Both the position numbers and the translations under genes were made by a program. Under the pieces are notes generated by a model. That model saw nothing but the letters and a program-made list of their open reading frames with translations. It was not told where the DNA came from and did no database searches. 64,000 nt of DNA, from NCBI GenBank assembly GCA_963696405.1, contig CAVOJY010000002.1:248001-312000 (forward strand), given 5' to 3'. Positions 33,614-43,557 of the stretch are shown here, piece by piece. Position 1 is the first letter of the stretch. Every line of letters begins with the position of its first letter. The stretch is from CAVOJY01 sp963696405 (GTDB taxonomy: Bacteria > Chloroflexota > Limnocylindria > Limnocylindrales > CSP1-4).

Positions 33614-34528
33614 ATGCGCCGGATCGTCGTCGCGTTCTGCCTTCTCGTCGTGGCCCTGGCGACTGTCGCCGCCTTGCTCGACGGGTGGGCGCTCCGGAAC
33701 GTCCTCGACCGGGACCGGTTCGCCGACCGCGCGTCGGCCCTGCTCGCGACCCCCGAGGCGCGGAAGCTGCTCGCCGACGAACTGGCCGGCCAGCTCGCGG
33801 TGGCCGTCGCGCCGAAACTGGAGTCCCTTGGCCTCCCGCAGCTCGCCGAACCGGACAGCCTCGCCCGCGTCGTCGCGCCGTCACTCGTGTCCGCGCTCGC
33901 GAGTCCCGCCGTCGGGGCCCTGCAGCGCCAACTCCTGCTCTCGCTTCACGACGCCGCGTTCTCGGGTGTCTTCGAGCAGGGATCGGGCGCTGGCCTCGAG
34001 GGTTCCCGGATGATCCTGGACCTCCGCCCCGCGCTCGCCGGCTTCACCGCCGGACTGCCCGCCCAGGCGGCCGGGGTGGTCGCGGCCATCGCGCCGGAGG
34101 AGCTCGTGTTCAGGGTGGCCGACGTGCCGCAGCTCGCGGCCGCGCGCGACGCGCTGCGGTTGGCGGCGGTCGGCCTGCCGGTCTCGGTGGCGATCGGGAT
34201 CCTGGCGGCCCTGATGGCGGTTCTCGCCGCTGCGCGCCGATCCAGGGCGATCGCGGGGGTCGGGCTCGCAGTGGCCCTCGGCGGGCTCCTCGTGCTCGCC
34301 GCGACGTACCTGGCGGAGCCCCTCTTCGACATGGTCGTCCGTCCGAGCCTCGCGGCGAGCCTGGCGGCCGACGTGCTCCGCGAGGCCGCACAGGATCTCG
34401 TGTCGCCGAGTCTCGTGGTCGTCGCCGTGGGACTCGCGATCGTCGGCCTCGGCCTGCTCGCCGGCGCGATCCGGGGTCACGGCCCTCGCCGTGCCCACCC
34501 GGATTACGTCCGCGAGCCGGGACGCTGA
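33614..34528 (+). CDS. Membrane protein of unknown function
   Basis: A 304-residue protein with an N-terminal membrane helix (IVVAFCLLVVALATVAALLDGW, 4-25 in part), a ~170-residue external region rich in Ala and Leu (likely helical, with PEARKLLADELAGQLAVAV), and three C-terminal membrane helices (about 190-290). It resembles large Chloroflexota/Actinomycetota 'hypothetical' proteins with an N-terminal helix and a C-terminal helix bundle, but I recognise no named family. The indel-rich block begins just after it. Confidence 0.72.
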   Translation: MRRIVVAFCLLVVALATVAALLDGWALRNVLDRDRFADRASALLATPEARKLLADELAGQLAVAVAPKLESLGLPQLAEPDSLARVVAPSLVSALASPAVGALQRQLLLSLHDAAFSGVFEQGSGAGLEGSRMILDLRPALAGFTAGLPAQAAGVVAAIAPEELVFRVADVPQLAAARDALRLAAVGLPVSVAIGILAALMAVLAAARRSRAIAGVGLAVALGGLLVLAATYLAEPLFDMVVRPSLAASLAADVLREAAQDLVSPSLVVVAVGLAIVGLGLLAGAIRGHGPRRAHPDYVREPGR

Positions 34529-34591
34529 TCGGGCAACAGGACCACCGACTGCCGCGGACGCTCGCCGTCCAGCGCCCGTGGCAGTCCGGTG

Positions 34592-35481
34592 TCAGCGTCG
34601 TTGTGCTCGTCTCCCGCCCGTGCCGTGCAACTCGGGGGCAAAGGCCCCGGCGATGTCGCCGAACTTGGTGAGCCTGCAGCCCGCCTTCACTCGCTGGAGC
34701 TCCTCGTAGCGCTCGTCGTCCACGAAGGCGACGATGCGCGCGATGCAGCTCTCGCCGTCCACGAGGCGCCACGGGAAGCAGCCGATCGTGCACGCGCTGG
34801 TTCAGCAGCAGGTCGATGTCGCCGCCCAGGCACTCGGCGTGGATGATGCCGTCGTTGAACATCTCGAGGTGCATGAGCTGGTACTTGCGAGTCGTCGAAG
34901 AACTCGGCGAGCGGCTTGCCGTACTTCTCGCGGAAGTGCTCGTCGGCCTGGCGGGCCTGGCGCGGCATCCAGTCGCGGATGATGGTGTTCATGGGGTGGT
35001 CGGCGCTGCCGCAGTCCACGCCGATCCAGCGGAGCTTCTTCGTCTTGGCCCACTCGGCGAACTCGCGGTCGGGGCCGGGGTGCTTGACCATGTAGGCGAT
35101 CTCGTCGGCGGTGGGCTGGTCCCAGCCGTAGTGGTGGTAGCCGGTGTGGATGATGAGGATGTCGCCCGTCGCGCACCTCGACGCGCTCCTCGACCATCTT
35201 CGAGGTGTAGACGTCGTAGTCGCCGACAGCGTCGGAGAGGTCGACGATCGCCGCCTTCGCCGACGAGGAAGTCGAGGTCGAAGCGAGGCGATGTCCTTGC
35301 CCGGCGTGTAGAAGTGGATCTCGCCGTCGAGGTGCGTGCCGACGTGGTTCGAGTGGGTGAGGATCTGGCCGTTGGCGCCGTTCGGGGCGAGCCGCTTGAA
35401 GTACTTCATCTGCAGCGGCTCGTAGGTCGGCCACGGCGGGGTGCCGATGCCGAGCGGGATCGTCAGGTCGATGAGCTTCAT
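34592..35481 (-). CDS. Cyclase-family protein (kynurenine formamidase-like), multiple frameshifts
   Basis: The last gene of the 42.96-34.6 kb operon. From ATG 35481 the frame gives MKLIDLTIPLGIGTPPWPTY and HSNHVGTHLDGEIHFYTPGK, whose HxGTHxD-type motif is the metal site of cyclase-family hydrolases such as kynurenine formamidase. Further parts (VVDLSDAVGDYDVYTSKMVEERVEV, split by indels; GDILIIHTGYHHYGW; RWIGVDCGSADHPMNT; LEMFNDGIIHAECLGGD; IGCFPWRLVDGESCIARIVA) continue in other frames. At least five +1 indels were placed (about 35282, 35255, 35166, 34887, 34792). I joined the frames by eye. The family hydrolyses amides or lactones; substrate unknown. Confidence 0.72.
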
Positions 35482-35512
35482 GGCTCCTCCTCCGTGCGAG
35501 CGTGGCGGCGTG

Positions 35513-36889
35513 TCAGCGTGGCTGGCGGGAGCGTGGCTCGCGAAGGCGAGCGAGCGCCTCGCGGAAGCAGTCGAACGGCGGCTTCACGAGCCCCGCGCCG
35601 ACCATGCCGACGCCGGGCGTCCGGTGCGCGATGCCGGTGTTGACGACCGGCACGACGCCGGTCTCGACGACCTTGAGGAGGTCGATGCCGGTCGCGGTGC
35701 CGCGGAAGTCGAGCGCCGGGATCTGGTAGACCGGGTGCTCGGCGAGCGTGATGTCGTACATGCGGACGGGTGAAGGCGAGCGCCTGCGCGGCGCTGCCGC
35801 CCACGAACTGCACGATGGCGGGCGCCGCGGCCATGGCCATGCCGCCGAGGCCGGCGGTCTCGGTGATCGACCGAGTCGCCGATGTCGGGCGCGGCGTCCG
35901 CCGGCGCCGAAGCCCGGGCAGGTAGAGCCCATCCACCATCGGCGCGGGCGCGGTGAACCAGCGCCCGGGCAGCCCCGCCACCTGGATGCCGAAGTCGGTG
36001 CCGTTGCGCGCCATGACGGTGATCATGGCTGGAGGCCGCGATGCCGGCCGCGGGGTCGAGCGAGGCACTTGCTGCGCCGCCATCGAGAGGTTCAGGAAGA
36101 AGTGGTCGTTGCCGTCGAGGAAGCGCAGGACCGCGGCGACGTCGTCCGGGCCGGCTCCGACGCTGCACCAGGTGCGGCGCCAGGGCGCGGATCAGCAGCG
36201 ACGTGGCCGCGCGGTTGCGGTTGTGCACCTCGTCGCCCATCTGCAGCGCCTGGGCGATGAGCGCTGCGCAGGTCGAGCGGCCCGTGCGCTGCCAGCGCCT
36301 GCTGCAGCGAGCGGGGCGAGCACGCGTCTCCATCCAGCGCAGGCGGGTCGATGACCTCGTCGTCGTAGGCGCCGTAGCGCAGCACCTTGCCGAGGCCCTC
36401 GTTGAGCGTGGCGTAGGCGCGGTTGCCGAACGCTGTCGTTCTCGACGATCCAGACCGGCATCGAGGCGGTGACGATGCCTGCCATCGGCCCGACCGCCGC
36501 GTGGTGGTGGCACGGCGCGAACGTCGACCTCGCCGGAGGCGGCCAGCCGTTCGCGCCTCCTCCGGCGTCCTTCGCCAGGCCCTCGTAGACGAGCCCGCCG
36601 ATGACCGCGCCGCGGGTCGGGCCGCTCATGCGCTCCCACGTCGACCGGCGGCCCGGCGTGCAGCACGAGGTCGCGGCGCATGCCGGGGATGACGTCGAGC
36701 GCCCGGCCGATGCCGACGACGACGGGTCTGGCAGCGAGCAGGCGGTCCACGGACTCGGCCGTGGCCGCGGCGATCTCCGGGCGCACCTCGCCGTCCGGAC
36801 CCATGCAGGCCGCGAGTGCGGCCTGCAGCGATGCAACACCCCGGCGCGGTGGGCGGCGGGGCCTTTCCGGGGGCCTCGAGGGCGGTCAC
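35513..36889 (-). CDS. DUF1116 protein (YlbE/AllG-like), multiple frameshifts
   Basis: About 450 residues, starting at GTG 36889. Family strings are readable across frames: VVGIGRALDVIPGMRRDLVL, SGPTRGAVIGGLVYEGLAKD, PCHHHAAVGPMAGI, VTASMPVWIVEN, AAAPAIVQFVGGS, and the C-terminal EHPVYQIPALDFRGTATGID. DUF1116 contains E. coli YlbE (AllG), one of three proteins of the oxamate carbamoyltransferase FdrA-YlbE-YlbF (AllFGH); FdrA and YlbF homologues are not next to it here. Its stop lies 31 bases before the cyclase start. At least six single-base indels are visible, for example near 36639, 36563, 36553 and 36522. Confidence 0.68.
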
Positions 36890-39760
36890 CGAGCTCCCCG
36901 GCTCGCGGCCGCGCGCTTGAGGCCCAGGTAGACCCGCTCCGGATCGAGCGGCAGCTCGAAGAACTCGACGCCGGTGGCGTTGGCCACCGCGTTGCCCACC
37001 GCGCTCGGCACCGAGATCATGGGGTGCTCGGCCACGCCGCGCGCGCCGTAGGGGCCCTGCGGGTGCGGCGTCTCGACGAAGAACTGCTGCATCTCGGCCG
37101 GGATGTCCTTGGCCGTCGGGATCTTGTAGTCGGCGAACGAGTTGTTGAGCAGCCGCCCTTCCTCGAAGACGAACTTCTCGATCACGCGCCGAGCCCAGCC
37201 CCTGCACGACGCCGCCGATCGACCTGCGCTGCGGCACTGCTGCGCGGTTGAGCACCTTGCCGGCGTCGAAGGCCGAGGCGATCTTGAGCACCCGGATCTG
37301 CCCGGTGTCGGTGTCCACCTCGAGCTCGACGCCGTGCGCGCCGTAGGTCCAGTTGAGCGCCGGCAGCCCCTGGCCGGTCTCGGGGTCGAGGTTCGTGAGC
37401 CCGTGCGCGATGTAGCGGCCCTGGCCGATCACCGGCCCGCCGATGCTGTTGCCGTCGGGGTACGTGTAGCCGAGCACGATCTGGCTGTAGTCGAGCTTCT
37501 GCTCCGGCTGCCCCGCGCGCCCACACCTTGCCCGTCGCCGCACTCGATCTGCTCGGCCGGCACGCGCAGCACCTGCGCGGCGACGCGCCGGATCTGGTCG
37601 AGGCACTCGCGCGCCGCCTCGATGATGGCGTTGCCGCCCATCACCGCGAAGCGGCTCGCCACCGTCTGCCAGTCGTACGGGCGTGTAGTCGGTGTCGCTC
37701 TCCCAGGGCACGCGCACCTTCTCGAGCGGCGATGCGCAGCTCGTCGGCGGCGATCTGGGCGAGCGTCGTGTAGGTGCCCTGGCCGTAGTCCACGCCCGCT
37801 CACCAGCACGTTCGCCGAGCCGTCGCCGTTGAAGAGGATGGTCGCCGAGCACGAGGTGAAGGTCGGCATGGCGGGCGCCTTGTGCAGCATGGCGATGCCC
37901 TTGCCGCGCACGATGCCGCGCGCCGGGCGCGACCGGCGCCGCCGGCCGCGCGCCGCCGGGTCCCAGCCGATCGCCTCGGCCACCAGGCGCAGGCACTCGT
38001 CGGGGCGGCCGTGGCCCTCGGTGAACGCGCTCGCCGGTGATGGTGGTCTCGCCCACGCGGAGCAGGTTCTTGCGGCGGAACTCGAACGGGTCGATCCCCA
38101 GCGCGCGGGCGACGAGGTCCATGTTGCGCTCGATGCCCCAGAGCACCTCGAGGTGGCCGAAGCCGCGGTAGGCGGTGCCGAAGATCTTGTTCGTGTAGAC
38201 CACGAAGGAGTCGATGCTTGCAGTTCGGCACGACGTAGGGGCCCGGCGCCCGAGTAGGCCGCCGCGCGCCCGATGTTGACGCCGTAGTCGGCGTAGGCGC
38301 CCGCGTCCCAGAGGTACGTGATGTCGAGCGCGGTGATGCGCCCGTCGCGCGGTGACGCCGGTGCGGATCGATGCTCGTCGAGCCCCTGGCGCGAGGGCAG
38401 CGTGTTGAACTCCTCCTCGCGGGTGGCGACGATCTTGACCGGCCGCCCGCCGGCCGCCTTCGACAGGCAGTAGACGAGCGGCTCGAGGTGGATGCCCGCC
38501 TTGCCGCCGAAGCCGCCGCCGACGTACGGGCACGCGCACCCGCACCTTCTGCAGCGGCAGGCCGAAGGTGTGGCAGAAGAGCGAGCGCACCGTGAACGGC
38601 GACTGCGCCGAGGTGACGATCTCGACCTCGCCGTCGGCGCGCGCGGTGGCGATCGCGGTGTGGGTCTCCAGCGGCACGTGCTGCACCGGCGGGTTCTCGG
38701 AAGCGGAACTCGAAGACCCGGTCGGCCTCGGCGAAGCCCTCCCCGACGTCGCCCTTGCGGATCTTCTGGTGGTGGGCGACGTTCCGGCCCGGCTGCGGGA
38801 AGAAGACACCCTTCATCCACGAGTAGTCCGCCAGGTCGGGGTGCACCTGCGGCGCGCCCGTCGCGCGAGCGCGGCCTGCACGTCGAGCACCGGCGCGAGC
38901 GGCTCGTACTCGACCTCGATCGCCGCGCACGCCGCCGCGCGCCTGCTCGACCGTCTCGGCCGCCACCGCGGCCACCGCCTCGCCCTGGTGGCGCACCACG
39001 CCGCGGGCGAGGATGTCCTTGTCCTCCATGTAGAGGCCGAGCTTGTACGGGCAGGTCGGCGCCGGTGAGCACGGCCTTCACGCCGGGCATCGCCCGCGCC
39101 TTCGACGTGTCGATGCGCACGATGCGCGCCGACGGCGTGCGGCGAGGTGAGGATGCGGGCGTGCAGCATCCCCGGCAGCGCCATGTCGTGCACGAACAGG
39201 GCCGAGCCGGTGACCTTGGCGGCACGCGTCGACGCGGTTCGCCGCGCCGCCGACGTAGGGCGCCGACGGGCGCGGGCGACGGCCGGTACGTGCCGCCCGC
39301 GCCACCGCCTCGACCGCCTGGACGAGCGGCTCGTAGCCCGGTGCAGCGGCAGAGTTGCCGGCGAGCGCCTCGACGATCTCGTCGCGCGTGGGGTGCGGGT
39401 TGCGGCGCAGCAGCGCGCGGGCCGAGTTGAGCATGCCCGGCGTGCAGAAGCCGCACTGGATGGCGCCGAAGTCGACGAACGCCTGCTGCAGGTCCGAGAG
39501 CACGCCCGACGCCCGGGGTCTCGCCCTCGGCGGTCTCGATGACCGCGCCGTCGGCCTCGACCGCCAGCACCAGGCAGGCGTTCACCGGCTGGCCGTCCAT
39601 GATCACCGTGCAGGCGCCGCACTCGCCGATGCCGCAGCCGCCCTTGACGCTCTGCAGGTGGAGATCGCCCTTCAGCAGGTCGAGCAGCGTGCGCTCCGCC
39701 GGCACCTCGAGCGTCACGGTCTCGCCGTTCACCGTGAGGGTGATCGGGATAGGTCTTCAT
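36886..39760 (-). CDS. Xanthine-dehydrogenase-family fusion: 2Fe-2S domain plus molybdopterin-binding domain, multiple frameshifts
   Basis: Starts at ATG 39760 and is about 950 residues. The N-terminal part has both [2Fe-2S] sites: GGCGIGECGACTVI, then GAIQCGFCTPGM and (after indels) the CRCTGYEP cluster. It runs straight on, with no stop, into the CoxL/XdhA-like molybdenum domain: AANRVDA, ALFVHDMALPGMLHARILT, GEAVAAVAAET, GGGFGGKAGIHLEPL, AYRGFGHLEVLWGIERNMD and GVVQGLG. In a single frame, PGMLNSARALLRRNPHPTRD is followed by PYVGGAANRVDA, so the fusion is not an artefact of indels. The stop overlaps the DUF1116 start (ATGA-type). At least ten indels are present. Hydroxylates a nitrogen heterocycle or aldehyde with electrons passed to the FAD subunit. 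Confidence 0.78.
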
Positions 39761-40630
39761 GACGCCCTCCCCGCGCTGCCGAGGAGCCGCGCGGCGAGCC
39801 GCCGGCAGAGGAGGGCGGCCATGTCGCGCCGGTACTCGGCCGAGGCGCGCACGTCGTCGATCGGGCAGATGTGCTCGAGCGCCAGCGCGGCCAGCGCGCT
39901 CCCGACCTCCGCGGGATCGGCGTCCGGGTCTACGCCCGCTAGCGGCGGCGACGAGCACCGGCGTCACCCCGCAACTCCCGATGGCCACGCGCATCGTGCC
40001 GCGCCACCGGGTCGAAGGCCGCCGCCGCGTTCACCAGCGCCAGGTCGTGCCCGCCAGCGCGCTTGATCTTGTCGAAGGCGCTGCGCAGCCCCGGCGACCG
40101 GCCGCGGCACGACGCACCGCCGTCACGATCTCGTCGGGCGCCAGCGCGGTCTTCTTCACCCCGCGGAAGAACTCGGCGAGCGGGATCTCGCGCGCTGCCG
40201 CCGCGGTCCGGCGACCCGGAGCGCGCGCGCCCAGCACCGAGCAGCGGCGGCGCCGTGTCCATGCACGGCGAGGCGTTGGCCAGGTTGCCGCCGACCGTCG
40301 CGCGCGAGCGGATCTGCAGCGAGCCGATCGCGCCCGCGCCCTCGGCGAGCGCCGGGAAGGCCTCGCGGATGCGCGGGTCCTCGGCGATGCGTCTGCACCG
40401 AGCACGCAGGCGCCGAGCACGAGGTCGCCCGCCGCCGTCCAGCGCAGATCCGCCCAGCCGGGGATGCGCTTGATGTCCACGCACCAGGTCGGGACGCATC
40501 TCGCCCGACGCGCAGCGCGACCAGGAGGTCGGTCCCGCCGGCCAGCACCCTCGCCCGCCCGGCGGCGGCGGCGAGCAGCGCCGTGGCCTCGGCGACGGTG
40601 GCCGGCCGCTCGTAGCGGAAGCTCGCTCAT
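39757..40630 (-). CDS. FAD-binding subunit of molybdenum hydroxylase (CoxM/CutM family), multiple frameshifts
   Basis: About 290 residues from ATG 40630, overlapping the DUF35 stop. Readable signatures: MSELPLR-like start, VLAGGTDLLVALRVG (FAD loop, GGTD), WTAAGDLVLGACVLG, IGSLQIRSRATVGGNLANAS (FAD-binding G-G-N), CMDTAPPLLGAR and a C-terminal RVAIGSCGVTPVLVAAASG. Partner of the fused Mo/2Fe-2S gene that starts four bases later (ATGA). The SxxxTVGGNLANASP loop is clear despite six or more indels. Confidence 0.78.
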
Positions 40631-41001
40631 GGCGTCCTCACCCCGCCTCGCGCCGCGCTCAGGCCGACGCCGAAGACCAGGCCGCGGATCTCCTTGCCGC
40701 CGATCTCGCGCACCGTGCCGACTGCGCGCCCGCACGCGCATCGCCGGTCCGCGGCTCGGCGATGTCGAGCCGCCCGGTGGCGCGCACCCCCATGTCCATC
40801 TCGACGATCCCGAGCGTGATGTAGAGGTCCTCGTAGTCGAGCGGCAGCGCGTAGACGCGCGTCCAGGTCAGGAGCTTGCCCTCGCCCTCGATCGGCACCG
40901 GCTCGAACTGCGTGCCGCGGCACGCCGGGCAGTAGAAATGGGTCGGGTAGGAGAGCTTGCCGCAGCTCGTGCACTTCGCGGCGTCGACGGTGCGTGGCCA
41001 T
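40627..41001 (-). CDS. DUF35 zinc-ribbon/OB-fold protein, frameshifted at both ends
   Basis: About 124 residues from ATG 41001. After a frameshift at codon 4, DAAKCTSCGKLSYPTHFYCP and the following ACRGTQFEPV hold the four-cysteine zinc ribbon; the OB-fold part continues with ALPLDYEDLYITLGIVEMD and ends LVFGVGLSAARGGVRTP. DUF35 proteins pair with thiolase-fold enzymes and are needed for their activity in steroid side-chain retro-aldol cleavage (Ltp2-ChsH2). Its neighbours are exactly such a thiolase-like gene (1 base upstream) and the FAD subunit (4-base overlap). Confidence 0.76.
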   Translation of the reverse strand: MATHRRRREVHELRQALLPDPFLLPGVPRHAVRAGADRGRGQAPDLDARLRAAARLRGPLHHARDRRDGHGGARHRAARHRRAADRRCACGRAVGTVREIGGKEIRGLVFGVGLSAARGGVRTP

Positions 41002-41002
41002 G

Positions 41003-42198
41003 TCACACCCCCCGCTTGAGCACGGTGGCGAGCACGTTGTTGCCGAAGCCGCCGAAGTTGACGGCGAAGCCGTTCTTCGGGCTGGTTCGGCACCTGGTAG
41101 TCGCCCGCCTCGCCGCGCAGCTGCAGCACCAGCTCGACGATCTGCGACACGCCGGTGGCGCCGACGGGGTGGCCCGCGCGCCTTCAGCCCGCCCGAGGGG
41201 TTGATGGGCAGCCGGCCGCCGATCTGCGTCTCGCCGCGCTCGAGCGCCATGTGCCCCTGGCCCTTCGGGAAGAAGCCGGCCTCCTCGCTCTCGGCGATCT
41301 CGAGGATGGTGAAGGCGTCGTGCAGCTCGGCCACGTCGATGTCCGCCGGGCCGAGGCCCGCCATGGCGAAGGCCTTCTCCGCGGCGAGCCGCACCGCCGT
41401 CAGCTCGGTCGGGTCGGGCCGCTCGTGGACCGCGTGCGTGTCGGTGGCCTGGCCGATGCCGGCGATGCGCACCGGCGTCCTTGCGCGAACTCCTTGCGCC
41501 ATCGACGCGGGCGCCAGGAGCACGGCCGCGGCGCCGTCGCTCACCGGGCAGCAGTCGAAGAAGCGCAGCGGCTCGGCGATCCACGGGTTGTTCATCGCCG
41601 CGTCGGGCCCGGTGAGGAGGCCCTCCATGGTCACCGGGATGCGCAGGTGCGCCTTGCGGTTCAGCGCGCCGTTGGCGTGGTTCTTGATCGCCACCATGGC
41701 CAGGTGCTCCGGGCGCGACGCCGTAGCGGTCCATGTAGAGCCGCGCGAACATCCCGGCCAGCGCCGGCAGCGTGACCCCGTAGAGGTACTCGGCGTAGCG
41801 GTGCGAGAGGTACGAGACGAACTCGGTGGCCTCGAAGTTGTTGACCTCGCTGCATGCGCTCGCCGCCGCACACCAGCACCAGGTCGCACATCCCGGAGGC
41901 CACCGCCTGGAACCCGTGCTTGACCGCGGAGGCGCCGGAGGCCGGGCCGTTCTCGATCGTCTCGGCGGCCGCGGGGATAGAGGTTCAGAGCCGGTCGACC
42001 AGGGCGCTCGCGAGTCCCGCCTGCCGGTTGTTGCGGGCCGAGCCCATGTTGGCGACGTAGACCGCGTCGATCGTTGCGCTCGCCGATGCCGGCGTCGGTG
42101 AGCGCGTCGTGCGAGGCCTCGCACATCATCTTGAGCAGACTCCACTGGGCGCGCCCGAACTGCGTCGAGCCGACGCCGACGATGGCGACGTCTCTCAT
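41003..42198 (-). CDS. Thiolase-fold protein (SCP2/Ltp type), likely no nucleophilic Cys, multiple frameshifts
   Basis: About 395 residues from ATG 42198. Clear segments: VAIVGVGSTQFGRAQWSLLK, VLVCGGERM, EATEFVSYLSHRYAEYLYGV, KNHANGALNRKAHLRIPVTM, PVSDGAAAVLLAPASMAQGV, VAELHDAFTILEIAESEEAG and LPINPSGGLKARG. The position of the thiolase nucleophile reads ENGPASGASA, where CASG would be expected, so the catalytic Cys is replaced (Pro). This is typical of Ltp-like retro-aldolases or inactive homologues. It overlaps the gene upstream by four bases. Frames were joined by eye over about seven indels. Confidence 0.76.
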
Positions 42199-42963
42199 AG
42201 CCGGGCCTCCAGCGTGTCCTCGATCTGCACCAGCATGGTGCGCAGGTCGGGCTCGCGGAGCGGGTACGACGCCGCCAGCAGCTCCTCCGAGACCGGACGC
42301 GTGCCGCTCACCAGGCGCGACTTGGCCTTGAAGTACGTCTCGCGGCGTGAGCACCCAGGAGGGCGCGCCGCCCAGCTCGTGCTGGACCTCGAACTTGCGG
42401 TCGAGCGGGTACTCGATCATCCAGCGGCGGTGGCCGATGGGGCTCTCGGCGACGATCCACACCTCGTCCTGGCCCGAGGTACTCGATGTGGTGCTCCATC
42501 TTCGAGGCGAACAGGTGGGCGCCCGACGCGCAGGCCCGCGCTTCAGCGTCAGCGTGTGGTAGCTGATGCCGTGCTGCTCGTCGAACATGCGGCCGTTGAC
42601 GATGCCGGCCAGCACGCCGTCGATCACGCCGACCAGGCAGTACTCGTTGCGCACGCGGTAGGTCTTCCAGCCGAGCAGCTCGGCGAAGAGGCGCGCCGCG
42701 ACGATGTCGTAGAAGTCGCGGTCGAGCCAGACGAGCGGCTGGATGAACCCCAGCATCGCGTCCACCTCGTCGACCGAGGCCTGGCGCACGACCATGATCT
42801 CGCCGCTGGCGAGCAGTGATCGCCTTGGGCGGGATAGGGGGCCATGGGCAGCACGGGTGGCCGCAGCATGGCCTCGAGCTCGATCGATCATCCGCTCCTC
42901 CTCGGGGGTGAGCGGCTCGCCGGTGTCCCAATCGATGCGCGGACGGTTCATTGCCGTGGTCAT
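42195..42963 (-). CDS. GNAT-like hypothetical protein, first gene of the operon, frameshifted
   Basis: About 255 residues from ATG 42963 (MTTAMNRPRIDWDTGEPLTP). Further along, AMLGFIQPLVWLDRDFYDIV, ELLGWKTYRVRNEYCLVGV, DEVWIVAESPIGHRRWMIEY and the ending MLVQIEDTLEARL are readable. The core looks like an alpha/beta domain possibly of the GNAT type, but no acetyl-CoA loop is certain. Several indels interrupt it. It is the promoter-proximal gene; its stop overlaps the thiolase-like start (ATGA). I do not assign a function. Confidence 0.5.
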
Positions 42964-42978
42964 GATCGTTCCCGCGTC

Positions 42979-43342
42979 CTACGGTGTCTCGGTCGGCGGG
43001 TTCCTGGCAGGGATTGTGATCCGGTCCCCCAACAAGAATCCGGTCAGGGTTCTTGATTTGGGGGTTCGCCTTCAGGAGCGCCGCCAGCGTCACGCCGTAC
43101 TTCTGCGCGATAGCCAGGAGCGTGTCCCCCGCCACCGCTACGTGGACGACCGGCGTGGGCGAGGGTTCAGGCGTCACGATCACGGGAGTCGGTGTTGGAA
43201 GCGGGGACGTCGCGGTCGGCTGAGGCGTTGCCGCAGCCGTTGGCGTGGGAGCCGGGGTGACGTAGATGATGATGGGAGTCGGGGCCGGACCGGAACAGCC
43301 AGCGAGCACTACAGCCACCGCGAGGATGGCGGTCCTGCGCAT
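42979..43342 (-). CDS. LysM-domain lipoprotein, one frameshift near the end
   Basis: About 120 residues from ATG 43342. The signal peptide ends in VVLAGC (lipobox). A Pro/Thr-rich stalk (about 20-65) precedes a LysM motif: VAVAGDTLLAIAQKYGVTLA followed by LLKANPQIKNPDRILVG. After ILVG the frame shifts by one base in a run of five Cs (about 43026-43030); correcting it gives ITIPARNPP and a stop at 42979. LysM binds peptidoglycan sugars. It marks the right edge of the indel-rich block. Confidence 0.8.
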
Positions 43343-43557
43343 GATCAGCCCCCGTGCGTGAGGCCAGCACGGACAGGGTATCAGCGAAAGGTGCCCGCTT
43401 GAAGTGCTGAGCGCAGGAATTTGACGTGGTGGCGCCGAGCGCCCGGGCCTTCAGCAGTCGCTGGTCCGCTTGCGCCAGATCGTTGTCTCCCGCCACACTG
43501 ACCCAGACGGCTCGATCGCCCTGTGTGGACTCGGAGTCAACAGGAGGAACGCCACGC

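Noticed and set aside
34592..43030. Calling each short frame of the indel-rich block a separate small gene.
   Set aside because: The fragments carry consecutive pieces of the same protein families in order, so they are parts of broken or mis-sequenced genes.
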